Below, one piece after another: positions 25,940 through 34,442 of a DNA stretch of 64,000 nucleotides (the stretch's first letter is position 1; each line of letters opens with the position of its first letter). The stretch spans positions 124,001-188,000 of the forward strand of contig NZ_JALHRX010000011.1 in the NCBI RefSeq assembly GCF_023952475.1. Reading direction: 5' to 3'. The notes under the pieces were generated by a model, which was not told the DNA's origin, searched no databases, and saw only the letters and a list, made by a program, of their open reading frames with translations. The position numbers were made by a program, and so were the translations under genes. Source of the stretch: Cupriavidus sp. WGlv3. Lineage in GTDB: Bacteria; Pseudomonadota; Gammaproteobacteria; Burkholderiales; Burkholderiaceae.

Positions 25940-26842
25940 ATGCCCAAGTCTGAAAGAGCTCAGCACCCTACCCTGCGGCAACTAGAACTACTCCTCGCAC
26001 TGGTCTCTTCCGATGGCATAGCAGGCGCCGGCGCCAAGCTTGGCATGACGCCATCCGCCACCAGCCACGCGTTGCGGGCGCTGGAGGATGCGCTCGGTGT
26101 CCAGCTGGTGGAGCGCAACCAGACCGGGCTGTCGCTGACCTACGCTGGCGAACAGGTGCTGCCGCATGTGCGAGACGTGTTCGCCTCCTTGCAGCTGGTG
26201 ACTGCCACGGCGCGTGCCGGCGCGGAACTGAAGACCGGGCTGATCCGCGTCGGCTCGTTCGGCGCAAGCGCGTCGCTGCATGCGCTGCCCAAGCTGCTGC
26301 AGCAGTTCCGGGCCAGGTATCCGGGCGTCAGCGTGGTCGTCACCGAACGGCCGGACGAGGAAACCAGCCAGGACCTGATCGAGCGCCGCATCGAGCTGGC
26401 CGCGGTCACTTTGCCCAAGCCCGACTTCGAGACCATTACGCTGGCGGTCGACGAGTTAGTTGCGGTGCTGCCCGCTGACCATGAGCTGGCCGCGCAGGCC
26501 GAAGTCCAGCTCGCCGAAATCACCCGCTTTCCGTTCATCATGACGCGCGCGGGTTCGCAGAAATTGATCCAGAGACTATTCGCGCGCCATGGTTGTCGTC
26601 CCACGATCGCGCATGAGCTGCTGCAGATCATGTCGATCCTGGAGTACGTGTCCCGTGGCGAAGGCGTCTCGATCCTGGCCCGGCTTGCGGTCCCGGATAC
26701 GTATCCGGGCGTGCGCTATGTTCCGCTGCTGCCCCAGACCCGCCGCAGCATCGGGCTGGCTTGCCTGAGCGAGAACAAGCTGTCGCCCGCAGCCAAGGCG
26801 CTGTGGCAGGAGGCGAAGCGGTTCAGCGTGGCCAGGTACTAA
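25940..26842 (+). CDS. LysR-family regulator next to the sulfinopropionate genes
   Basis: A 300-residue LysR regulator, HTH at residues about 24-66 (SDGIAGAGAKLGMTPSATSHALRALEDALG). The effector domain starts GLIRVGSFGASASLHALPKLL. It precedes, on the same strand, the thioesterase, CoA-transferase and desulfinase genes. Two promoters immediately downstream (26863 and 27483) share a dyad-plus--35 element with a third before the CMD gene at 18922. This is the nearest candidate protein to bind those sites. The effector may be 3-sulfinopropionate or a relative (inference). Confidence 0.92.
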   Translation: MPKSERAQHPTLRQLELLLALVSSDGIAGAGAKLGMTPSATSHALRALEDALGVQLVERNQTGLSLTYAGEQVLPHVRDVFASLQLVTATARAGAELKTGLIRVGSFGASASLHALPKLLQQFRARYPGVSVVVTERPDEETSQDLIERRIELAAVTLPKPDFETITLAVDELVAVLPADHELAAQAEVQLAEITRFPFIMTRAGSQKLIQRLFARHGCRPTIAHELLQIMSILEYVSRGEGVSILARLAVPDTYPGVRYVPLLPQTRRSIGLACLSENKLSPAAKALWQEAKRFSVARY

Positions 26843-26862
26843 GGTGGTGGTCTTCGGCTCGC

Positions 26863-26908
26863 ATTGAAATCCGATTCAATTGCACATGAGCGAGGCCACT
26901 CTTAGGCT
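26863..26908 (+). promoter_or_regulatory. Promoter with ATTGA-N8-TCAAT element (site A)
   Basis: ATTGA (26863-26867), eight bases, TCAAT (26876-26880) runs into TTGCAC (26880-26885) as -35. Seventeen bases later comes TAGGCT (26903-26908) as -10. It lies 21 bp after the LysR stop and 72 bp before the thioesterase start. The match to the site at 18839 is exact in both arms and spacing. Confidence 0.5.
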
Positions 26909-26980
26909 CGGGGCATTTGCCGGAACCCGCCCGCTGCACGCTGCGGCGTTACGGGGACTAGCCACTATTGCCTCTTGACC

Positions 26981-27448
26981 ATGAGTGATATCGACCGCGC
27001 CGACGTCTGGATCCAGAAAGAATATTCCCCCGAGAACAGCCACTGCTATGGGTGCGGCGTCGCCAACCCTCATGGCAACGGACTCAGAACCTACCTGAAC
27101 GGCACAGAAACAGTTTCCCGTTTCACGCCGGACCCGATGTACAGCGGTGGCGTGCCTGGCAACGTCTACGGCGGCATGATCGCATCGCTGTTCGATTGCC
27201 ACGGCACGGCTTCCGCTGCCGCCTTTCACAGGCAGCAGTCGGACGACCCCTCCGGACCCTTGGGCCGGTTCGTTACCGCTTCACTCCAGGTCAACTTCCT
27301 TGCACCCACGCCGCAGGCGCAGGTACTGACGGTGTCGGGAAAACTGAAAGCCATCGACGGCCGCAAGGTGTGGGTCGAGATGATGCTCACGGCGGGCGAG
27401 ACTCTCTGTGCCACCGCCGAGATGCTTGCCATCGCCCTGCGCAAATGA
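26981..27448 (+). CDS. Hotdog-fold acyl-CoA thioesterase-like protein (PaaI type)
   Basis: A 155-residue single hotdog-domain protein. SHCYGCGVANPHGNGL and GGMIASLFDCHGTASAAAF correspond to the PaaI/4HBT helix with its catalytic Asp region. TASLQVNFLAPTPQAQVLTVSG is the family central strand. It probably hydrolyses a CoA thioester, which would let the cell recover CoA from dead-end 3-sulfinopropionyl-CoA or release propionate. It sits between two promoters of the same type and upstream of the CoA-transferase. ATG 26981 is preferred; a TTG two codons earlier is possible. Confidence 0.82.
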   Translation: MSDIDRADVWIQKEYSPENSHCYGCGVANPHGNGLRTYLNGTETVSRFTPDPMYSGGVPGNVYGGMIASLFDCHGTASAAAFHRQQSDDPSGPLGRFVTASLQVNFLAPTPQAQVLTVSGKLKAIDGRKVWVEMMLTAGETLCATAEMLAIALRK

Positions 27449-27482
27449 CAACGCTGGCGGCTGCCTAGGGGTTTCTCCTCTC

Positions 27483-27529
27483 CTTGCGCCGCAATTCAAT
27501 TGAGCTTGTCGGACACCGATTCTTAGAAT
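27483..27529 (+). promoter_or_regulatory. Promoter of CoA-transferase operon (site B)
   Basis: CTTGC (27483-27487), eight bases, TCAAT (27496-27500) overlaps TTGAGC (27500-27505), and TAGAAT (27524-27529) follows after 18 bases. The -10 overlaps a perfect dyad CGATTC-TTA-GAATCG (27517-27531), a possible repressor site. The layout copies sites at 18839 and 26863, with a weaker left arm. Confidence 0.5.
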
Positions 27530-27639
27530 CGATCGCATGACCTGCAAGGAGATCTTGTCATGCGATGCAGTAGAACGCCGAACCGCAGCGTGGCCGTACC
27601 AGGCCAGTGCCCAGCGGCCCAATGCTTGCGAGGTGCGAA

Positions 27640-28833
27640 ATGAACGTGCCTCCTGACCGCCTGGCGCTGGCCGGCATCAAGGTTCTCGACCTCTCGCGGA
27701 TCCTTGCCGGGCCGAGCGCGACGCAGCTGCTTGGCGACCTTGGCGCCGATGTCGTCAAGGTCGAGCGCCCCGGGGAGGGTGACGATACCCGCAAATGGGG
27801 TCCCCCATACATCGAGGACGCCGCCGGTAACCCGACGCAGGAAAGCGCGTACTACCTCAGCGCCAATCGCAACAAGCGCTCGATTGCCATCGATCTGGCG
27901 TCGGAGGCAGGGCGCGCGCTGATCCATGACCTGCTGCAGCACGCCGACGTGCTGGTGGAGAACTACAAGGTCGGTGGGCTGGCGCGCTATGGCCTGTCAT
28001 ACGAGCAGCTCAAGGCACAGTACCCCAGGCTGATCTACTGCTCGATCACGGGGTTCGGCCAGACCGGCCCTTACGCGCAGCGACCGGGCTACGACTTCCT
28101 GATCCAGGGCATGGGCGGCATCATGAGCCTCACCGGCGAGCCCGACGGCCAGCCGATGAAGGTCGGCGTCGGCATCGCCGATGTCATGACTGGCATGTAT
28201 GCCGCGGTGGGCATCCTCGCCGCGCTGCAGTACCGCGCCGCGCATGGCCGCGGCCAGCATATCGATGTGTCGCTGCTCGATTCGCAGATTGCGTGGCTGG
28301 TGAACGGCGCCACCAACTACCTTGCCGACGGTGTGCTGCCGCAACGGCTCGGCAACGGGCATCCCAATATCGTGCCCTATCAGGTGTTCGATACCGCTGA
28401 CGCACCGATGATCCTCGCGGTCGGCAACGATGGCCAGTTCGAGCGGTTCTGCGAGGTCGCCGACCTGATGCACGTCGCCGCGGATGCGCGGTTCCGCACC
28501 AACCCGGCGCGGGTTGCCAATCGCAAAGCGGTGTGCGAGCTGGTCGCCGCGGCACTACGCCAGCGTGGCCGGTCCGAATGGCTCGCCGCGCTGGAAGACG
28601 CGGGGGTGCCATGCGGCCCGGTGAACAACCTCGAAGACGTTTTCAACGACCCGCATGTCAAGGCACGGGGCGCTGAGATCCGCATGCCCTGTGAATGGGC
28701 AAAGAACGGCCAACTGCGGCTGCTCGCCAATCCGCTCAAGCTGTCAGAGACGCCCGCGACCTATCGAAAACCCCCGCCCCGGCTGGACGAGCATCGCGAC
28801 GCGATCCTGAAAGACTGGCTCGGCAACTCATAA
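27640..28833 (+). CDS. Class III CoA-transferase, probable 3-sulfinopropionate CoA-transferase (Act-like)
   Basis: A 397-residue CaiB/BaiF-family enzyme with LDLSRILAGPSATQLLGDLGADVVKVE, SANRNKRSIAIDL and the catalytic aspartate at about D152 in PGYDFLIQGMGGIMSLTG. Class III enzymes move CoA between carboxylic acids through an aspartyl-CoA intermediate. The gene stops 16 bp before a desulfinase-type gene. In Variovorax paradoxus TBEA6 the Act CoA-transferase activates 3-sulfinopropionate with succinyl-CoA for the desulfinase Acd. That role is inferred here from the pairing. The start at 27640 is set by GAGGTG. The alternative ATG at 27607 lacks support. Confidence 0.85.
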   Translation: MNVPPDRLALAGIKVLDLSRILAGPSATQLLGDLGADVVKVERPGEGDDTRKWGPPYIEDAAGNPTQESAYYLSANRNKRSIAIDLASEAGRALIHDLLQHADVLVENYKVGGLARYGLSYEQLKAQYPRLIYCSITGFGQTGPYAQRPGYDFLIQGMGGIMSLTGEPDGQPMKVGVGIADVMTGMYAAVGILAALQYRAAHGRGQHIDVSLLDSQIAWLVNGATNYLADGVLPQRLGNGHPNIVPYQVFDTADAPMILAVGNDGQFERFCEVADLMHVAADARFRTNPARVANRKAVCELVAAALRQRGRSEWLAALEDAGVPCGPVNNLEDVFNDPHVKARGAEIRMPCEWAKNGQLRLLANPLKLSETPATYRKPPPRLDEHRDAILKDWLGNS

Positions 28834-28849
28834 ACCAATGGAGAGACGC

Positions 28850-30037
28850 ATGTTCGAACTGACCGCTGAACAAAGAGAACTGCAACTGGCCGCGCGCGAC
28901 CTGGCGCAGAACGCATTCGCACCGACCGCTGCCGACACCGACCTGACCGAGGCCTATCCCTGGCAGAACGTGGACCGGCTGCTTGCCGCAGGCTTCATGG
29001 GGATGACGATCCCGAAGGAGCTGGGCGGACAAGGTCGCAGCTACCACGATACCGTGATCGTGATCGAGGAGATGGCGAAGGCGTGCGCCACCATGGGCCG
29101 CATTACCGTCGAAGCTAACATGGGTGCGATCGGCGCCATTCTGCGCTATGGCACCGACGAGCAGCGCAAGCTCGCCGCGGCGGCCGTGCTCAGCGGCGAC
29201 AAGCCCGCCATCTGCATCTCCGAGCCCAACGCCGGCAGCGCCGCCAGCGAGATGACCACCCGCGCGGACCGGGTCGGCGACGACTACATCCTGAACGGCG
29301 AAAAGTACTGGATCACCGGCGGCGGTGTCTCGCGCCTGCACTTGATCTTCGCCCGCGTGTTCGACGATGGTGTCGACCAGGGCATCGGCGCGTTCATCTG
29401 CGTGCGCGATGGCAATGCTCCCGACGGCCTGGTGATCGGCCGCCGCCTCTACGCGATGGGCGTGCGCGGCATCCCCGAGACGCATATCGAGTTCCGCGAC
29501 CTGAAGATCCACAAATCCATGCTGGTGGTACCGCCGGGCGGGCTGCAGCGCGGCTTCGCGGCGCTGATGAACGCGTACAACGCGCAGCGAGTCGGTGCCG
29601 GCACGGTGGCGCTGGGCATCGCGCAGGGCGCCTTCGAGGAAGGCGTGCGCTATGCGAAGTCGCGCCAGCAGTTCGGCCGCCCCATCGCCGAATTCCAGGG
29701 CCTGCAGTGGATGATCAGCGATATGTCGGTGCAACTGGAGGCCGCGCGCTTGCTGTTGCACTCGGCCGCGTGCAGTGGCAAGGAATTTCCCGACATGGCC
29801 CGCGCCGCCCGCGCCAAGATCTTCGCCGCCGAGACGGCCAACAAGGTCACCAACGATGCGCTGCAGCTCTATGGGTCGTCTGGCTATGGCCGCCACAACC
29901 CGATGGAGCGGCACGTCCGCGATGCCCGGATGTTCACCATTGCCGGCGGCACCGCGCAGATCCTGAGAACGCAGGTCGCGGCGAGCGTGCTCGAGATGAA
30001 GCTGCCGCAGACGCGCCACGGCTACCTCGCGAAATAA
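28850..30037 (+). CDS. acd: 3-sulfinopropionyl-CoA desulfinase (Acd-like), acyl-CoA dehydrogenase fold
   Basis: A 395-residue flavoprotein with the acyl-CoA dehydrogenase fold (ICISEPNAGSAASEM, YAKSRQQFGRPIAEFQGLQWMISDM, IAGGTAQILR). True dehydrogenases need a Glu or Asp at one of two sites. Here both are lost: Gln246 (YNAQRVG) and Gly366 (TIAGGTAQ). The residue reported essential for desulfination, Arg84, is present (MGRITVEAN). These three positions match those described for the desulfinase of Advenella mimigardefordensis DPN7 exactly when numbered from 28850, which also fixes the start (GGAGAG upstream). It should convert 3-sulfinopropionyl-CoA to propionyl-CoA and sulfite. The gene follows the CoA-transferase by 16 bp. 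Confidence 0.92.
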   Translation: MFELTAEQRELQLAARDLAQNAFAPTAADTDLTEAYPWQNVDRLLAAGFMGMTIPKELGGQGRSYHDTVIVIEEMAKACATMGRITVEANMGAIGAILRYGTDEQRKLAAAAVLSGDKPAICISEPNAGSAASEMTTRADRVGDDYILNGEKYWITGGGVSRLHLIFARVFDDGVDQGIGAFICVRDGNAPDGLVIGRRLYAMGVRGIPETHIEFRDLKIHKSMLVVPPGGLQRGFAALMNAYNAQRVGAGTVALGIAQGAFEEGVRYAKSRQQFGRPIAEFQGLQWMISDMSVQLEAARLLLHSAACSGKEFPDMARAARAKIFAAETANKVTNDALQLYGSSGYGRHNPMERHVRDARMFTIAGGTAQILRTQVAASVLEMKLPQTRHGYLAK

Positions 30038-30071
30038 GGCCGGTCGCAAAAATAACGGAGGAGACAAAGAT

Positions 30072-31052
30072 ATGAAGCGCAGAGACTTCATAAAAGCCCT
30101 GTCGTATATCGGCGCGGGGTCCATGGCGCCGCTTGTGGGTGTGCGCGCTGCGAGCGGGGCCTATCCCGCTGCGCCGGTGCGGCTGGTCGCGCCGTTCCCG
30201 CCAGGCGGCACCGTCGATATCCTGGCACGGCTGGTTTCGTCGCAACTTGCGCGCGAGCTATCCCAATCGGTGATCGTCGAGAATCGCGCCGGCGCGGGAG
30301 GCACTATCGGTGCGGATGCGGTGGCGCGCGCCAGGCCGGATGGCTACACCGTGCTGTTTGGCGCTGCGCATCACGCCATCGCCCAGACCGTCTACCCGGC
30401 GCTGCCCTATGACATCCGCAACATGGTGCCGGTCAGCTTCCTGGGGCGGGTGGACCATGTGCTGCTGGTGACCAACAAGCTGCCGGTAAAGAACGTCGCT
30501 GAACTGATCGCCTACCTGAAGGCGAATCCCGACAAGCTGGCCTACGGCTCGCCCGGCACCGGCACGCTGCACCACCTGATGGCGGAGCAGTTCAAGGCCG
30601 TCACCGGAACCCGGATGATGCATGTCCCCTACAAGGGCTCCAGCCCCGCGCTGGTCGACCTGATCTCCGGGACCATCCAGGTCTACTTCGAAACCATGCC
30701 GTCGGCGCTGCAGTATGTCCGCAGCGGAAGCGTGCGGGCGCTTGCGGTGACTTCCAGGCAGCGCTCGCGCACGCTGGCGGACCTTCCCACCATCGCCGAG
30801 TCCGGCGTGCCCAACTATGACGCGGCCAGTTGGTACGGCTTGTTCGCGCCACGCGGCACGCCGGTGCAGGTCGTTACCGCGCTGAACGGCGCCACGGCCC
30901 GGGCGTTTGCCCACGATGCCTTTGTCGAGCAATGGCGGCGCCAGGGTGCCGAGCCCGGCGGGGGCAATCCAGAGGTGCTGCGCAAGCTGCTGCTGAGCGA
31001 AGTCGACCGCTGGAGCGCCGTGGCGCGGGACGCCAACATCCGGGTCGAGTAG
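30072..31052 (+). CDS. Bug/TctC-family receptor with Tat-type signal
   Basis: A 326-residue Bug receptor whose N-terminus, MKRRDFIKALSYIGAG, is a twin-arginine (RRxFIK) signal, so it is probably exported folded by Tat. The core motifs are PAAPVRLVAPFPPGGTVDILAR, VENRAGAGGTIGADAVARARPDGYT and HVPYKGSSPALVDL. It lies 34 bp after the desulfinase gene with a strong GGAGGAG site, so it belongs to the act-acd operon. It is a good candidate for capturing the thio-acid substrate (inference from position). Confidence 0.92.
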   Translation: MKRRDFIKALSYIGAGSMAPLVGVRAASGAYPAAPVRLVAPFPPGGTVDILARLVSSQLARELSQSVIVENRAGAGGTIGADAVARARPDGYTVLFGAAHHAIAQTVYPALPYDIRNMVPVSFLGRVDHVLLVTNKLPVKNVAELIAYLKANPDKLAYGSPGTGTLHHLMAEQFKAVTGTRMMHVPYKGSSPALVDLISGTIQVYFETMPSALQYVRSGSVRALAVTSRQRSRTLADLPTIAESGVPNYDAASWYGLFAPRGTPVQVVTALNGATARAFAHDAFVEQWRRQGAEPGGGNPEVLRKLLLSEVDRWSAVARDANIRVE

Positions 31053-31184
31053 CACGAACTGCCCTCGTCGGGGCTGTCATCACGGCATGGGAGTGCTGTG
31101 CATCCTCTCATGCCACATCTCGCAATGGTCGGCTGCCACCTGGCGCGCCGGCCATCCAACCCAAACTGCCTGGGGGAGACCATC

Positions 31185-32378
31185 ATGAAAATTACCAAGA
31201 TCGAAGTGCTCGAGGCCGAACTGTCCGGCCAGGGCGGCATTGCCTCGTGGCATCACGTATTTGTCCGGGTTCACACCGAAGAAGGCGTCAGCGGACTGGG
31301 CGAGGTCGGCATGGCGTACGGGACCGGCGCGCAGGCCGCGGGGCCGATGGTGCTGGCGCTGGGCCAGCGCTTCGTGCTGGGCCACAACGCTTTTTCGACC
31401 GAATCCATTTGGGAGCGGATGCTGCGCAAGTCCTTCTGGGCCGAAGGGGGCGGGCCCGTGGTGTTCGGCGCCATGAGCGCGCTCGACGCGGCGCTCTGGG
31501 ACATCAAAGGCAAGGCGCTTGGCTTGCCGGTGCATCGGCTGCTGGGCGCCGACACGCCGGCGCCGCTGCGCTGCTATGCCAGCCAGCTTCAGTTCGACTG
31601 GGCCGGGGAAACGGTGAACCTTGTCGACCCGGCGCGGTATCGCGAAGCCGCGGTCCGTGCGCGCGAGGAAGGCTACGACTGCGTCAAGGTCGATCCGCTG
31701 ATGATCGCGCCGGACGGCAGCCGCGCTGCCAAGCTGCGCGGCATCCTGACACCCGAGCAGCGCAAGATGCTGCGCGCGCGCATGGAGGCGGTGCGGGACG
31801 GCATTGGCCCCGACGCCGACATCATCCTCGAGTTGCACTCCTTCACCTCCACGGCAGGCGCGCTGCAGGCGGCGGAAACCTTGAAGGACCTGGGGATTCT
31901 TTTTATGGAGGAGCCGACTCATTACAACGGCGCGCATGCGCACAACCGTGCCGCGCGCAAGTCGCCGGTGCCGGTAGCCGCCGGCGAGCGGCTCTATACC
32001 CGTTGGGGCTTCCTGCCGTACCTGGAGGCCGGGTCGATCGACATGATCCAGCCGGACGTGGGCCTGGTCGGTGGCATCAGCGAGGCCTGCAAGATTGCAC
32101 ACCTCGCGCACACCTTCGATGTGGGGGTGCAGGCCCATGTGTGCGGATCGCCGTTGGCCACAGCGATTGCGCTGCAGTTCGAAGCGGCCATCCCCAATTT
32201 CGAGATTCATGAGCACCACACGTATGCGCTGAAGGCGTGTAACAGGGATCTGTTTATCGAGGATCTGCAGCCGCAGGGCGGCCGCTTCCACGTGCCGACG
32301 GCACCGGGCCTGGGCATGACGCTCGCGCCCGAAGCAGAGCGGCGCATGGTTACCACCTTCGTCGAGCTCGGCGATTAA
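31185..32378 (+). CDS. Enolase-superfamily sugar-acid dehydratase-like protein
   Basis: A 397-residue mandelate racemase/muconate lactonizing enzyme-type protein. The probable catalytic set reads K168-x-D170 (CVKVDPL), metal ligand E216 with H218 (LELHSF), E242/E243 (FMEEP), E268 (AAGER) and the Asp-His dyad D291 (QPDVGL) and H318 (AHVCGSP). A second His in an E-x-H strand resembles acid-sugar dehydratases such as galactonate dehydratase. The start at 31185 follows GGGGGAGA. A clear paralogue is at 48141. It sits between two Bug receptors, which would supply a hydroxy acid. The substrate is unknown. Confidence 0.88.
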   Translation: MKITKIEVLEAELSGQGGIASWHHVFVRVHTEEGVSGLGEVGMAYGTGAQAAGPMVLALGQRFVLGHNAFSTESIWERMLRKSFWAEGGGPVVFGAMSALDAALWDIKGKALGLPVHRLLGADTPAPLRCYASQLQFDWAGETVNLVDPARYREAAVRAREEGYDCVKVDPLMIAPDGSRAAKLRGILTPEQRKMLRARMEAVRDGIGPDADIILELHSFTSTAGALQAAETLKDLGILFMEEPTHYNGAHAHNRAARKSPVPVAAGERLYTRWGFLPYLEAGSIDMIQPDVGLVGGISEACKIAHLAHTFDVGVQAHVCGSPLATAIALQFEAAIPNFEIHEHHTYALKACNRDLFIEDLQPQGGRFHVPTAPGLGMTLAPEAERRMVTTFVELGD

Positions 32379-32441
32379 GCAGCAGGCAGGGCGCTGACCC
32401 GCATATCCCCAGCAAAACATAAGATCGATTGGAGACAAAGC

Positions 32442-33395
32442 ATGCGAGCACTACTTTCCCTGTTTCTCTTAAGCGCCGTCGTATCCCCCGCGATGGCGCA
32501 GGACGGCTACCCGAGCCGACCGGTCACCGCCTTGGTCGGGTATCTTCCGGGCGGTGCCGCGGACCTTGTCACGCGCAAGCTGGCAGCGGTCATGGCGCCC
32601 AGGTTCCCCTCGGGCATCGTGGTCGAAAACAAGCCGGGTGTCGGTGGCAGCCTGGCGGTGTCGACGCTCGCGATGGCCAAGCCAGACGGGTATCAGTTCG
32701 CATTCGTACCCAACTCGAACCTGGCGCTGTCGCCGCAGGTCAATTCGTTGTCCTATAAATCGCCGGACGATGTCACGCCAGTCATCAACATCGTCAACTT
32801 CGCCCCGGTGATGCTGGTGCCGAGCAGTTCGCCTTACCAGACGCTGCAGGACTTGCTCAATGCGGCCAAGAAGGCCCCGGAAAGCCTTAGCGTGGGTTTT
32901 CCGGGCGTGACGACTCTGAGCCATCTCAACCTGCTCCAGTTCGAGCGCCTGGCCGGTGTGCAGCTGATCGACGTGGCCCAGAAGGGTTGGGGAGAAGGGG
33001 GTCCCCAATTGCTGGGCGGGCACATCACCGCCGCGATCGCGCAGCCCATCGAGGCGGTGCCGTACCTGAAGTCAGGAAAGATGCGTGCGCTCGGCTCCTT
33101 CAGCGAAACGCGGCAGTCACGATTGCCGGACGTGCCAACGATGAAGGAGCAGGGCGTCGCGGCGGATTTCGGCGTGCGCTACCTCATCGTCGTTCCCAAA
33201 GGAACGCCGGCACCCGTGGTGAAGTACATCCATGATGCCGCCAAGGCGGCCATGGAAACGCCGGAATTCAGGAAATTTGCCGCGGACAACGCGCTGGATA
33301 TCGCCTACCAGGATGGTGCCACCGCGCGCGAGGCGGCCTGGGCGGACTACCGCAAGTACACGCCGGTGCTCAAGCAAAGCGGGCTGCTGAAGTAG
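32442..33395 (+). CDS. Bug/TctC-family periplasmic solute receptor
   Basis: A 317-residue Bug receptor with a short Sec signal (LLSLFLLSAVVSPAMAQ). Its family motifs are more diverged than its neighbours: YPSRPVTALVGYLPGGAADLVTRK, VENKPGVGGSLAVSTLAMAKPDGYQ and VAQKGWGEGGPQLLGGHI instead of VPYKGxxPA. The changed YKG loop suggests a different ligand. It is 63 bp downstream of the dehydratase and 67 bp upstream of the 2-hydroxyacid dehydrogenase, likely in one operon with both. Confidence 0.9.
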   Translation: MRALLSLFLLSAVVSPAMAQDGYPSRPVTALVGYLPGGAADLVTRKLAAVMAPRFPSGIVVENKPGVGGSLAVSTLAMAKPDGYQFAFVPNSNLALSPQVNSLSYKSPDDVTPVINIVNFAPVMLVPSSSPYQTLQDLLNAAKKAPESLSVGFPGVTTLSHLNLLQFERLAGVQLIDVAQKGWGEGGPQLLGGHITAAIAQPIEAVPYLKSGKMRALGSFSETRQSRLPDVPTMKEQGVAADFGVRYLIVVPKGTPAPVVKYIHDAAKAAMETPEFRKFAADNALDIAYQDGATAREAAWADYRKYTPVLKQSGLLK

Positions 33396-33462
33396 ACCTG
33401 GCATCGATGATCGAGACCGACGTCGACGGCGTAACCGAGCGCCCGGAACCACGAGAGCCAAC

Positions 33463-34425
33463 ATGAAGATCCTGATCCCCGAGTTGATTCACCCCCGGTC
33501 CCTGGAGCGCCTGCGCAAGGAGCACGAGGTCGTGTTCGACCCTACCCTCTTCGCGCGCCAGGGGGCGCTGCTGGATGCCGCGCGCGATGCCCAGGCCCTG
33601 ATCGTCCGAAACCGTACGCAGGTGCGTGGCGAGCTGCTCGATGCCCTCGGCCAGTGCCGGGCCGTTGGTCGCCTTGGGGTCGGCCTTGACAATATCGACG
33701 TTCCCGCCTGCCAGGAGCGCGGTATCGAAGTGATCCCGGCCCTCGGAGCCAACGCCCGCTCCGTGGCGGAGTATGTCGTGACCTGCGCCATGCTGCTGCT
33801 CAGGTTTTCCCACTACAGCGTCAGCGACACGCTGGCCGATGGCTGCTGGACCCGTCCGGCAACGCCGGAAGGCCATGAGGTCTGTGGTCGGACGCTGGGC
33901 CTGGTGGGATTCGGCTCGATCGGCCAGTTGACCGGCCGCCTGGCCAGCCGGCTGGACATGCGCGTGGTGGCGCATGACGCCGCGCTTCGGCCGGGGACGT
34001 CGCCCGACTTCCCATGCGAAATGCTTCCCCTGAACGAATTGCTGGCCGTCAGTGACGTTGTCAGTCTGCACGTTCCGCTGATGCCGGAGACACGTAGCCT
34101 CATCAATGCGGACCGGCTCGCCATGATGCGGCCTGAAGCGGTGCTGATCAATGCCGCGCGAGGGGGCATCGTCGACGAGGCAGCTCTGGCGCGCGCCCTG
34201 ACGGAAAAAAAGCTCCGGGCGGCCGCACTGGATGTATTCGACGACGAACCGCTGCCTGGCGGGTCGGTGCTGGCGGGGGTGCCGAACCTGCTGCTGACAC
34301 CGCACGTAGCCGGCGTGACCGCCGATTCGGAGCTGCGAGTTTGTGAACTGGTGGCGCAGCGGGTCCTGGGTGTGCTGGCCAGGACGTCCGGGGACGCGAC
34401 AGTGCTGCGACAAGCGCCGAAGTGA
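33463..34425 (+). CDS. D-2-hydroxyacid dehydrogenase family oxidoreductase
   Basis: A 320-residue NAD(P)-dependent dehydrogenase. It has the Rossmann motif GLVGFGSIGQLTGRLA, the catalytic Arg in NAARGGIVDEAAL, the Glu in DVFDDEPL and the His in LLLTPHVAGVTADSE. The N-terminal DAQALIVRNRTQVRGELL and GRLGVGLDNIDVPAC resemble the branch that includes 3-phosphoglycerate and (S)-sulfolactate dehydrogenases, though the substrate cannot be fixed by eye. It is 17 bp before the molybdoenzyme gene, so an oxidation-reduction step on a 2-hydroxy or 2-oxo acid in the same pathway is likely. Confidence 0.88.
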   Translation: MKILIPELIHPRSLERLRKEHEVVFDPTLFARQGALLDAARDAQALIVRNRTQVRGELLDALGQCRAVGRLGVGLDNIDVPACQERGIEVIPALGANARSVAEYVVTCAMLLLRFSHYSVSDTLADGCWTRPATPEGHEVCGRTLGLVGFGSIGQLTGRLASRLDMRVVAHDAALRPGTSPDFPCEMLPLNELLAVSDVVSLHVPLMPETRSLINADRLAMMRPEAVLINAARGGIVDEAALARALTEKKLRAAALDVFDDEPLPGGSVLAGVPNLLLTPHVAGVTADSELRVCELVAQRVLGVLARTSGDATVLRQAPK

Positions 34426-34442
34426 GCGGCAGGAGGAAATCC

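Noticed and set aside
28850..30037. Ordinary acyl-CoA dehydrogenase
   Set aside because: Neither site that can supply the catalytic base has Glu or Asp (Gln246 and Gly366), and Arg84 plus the CoA-transferase neighbour fit desulfinase instead.
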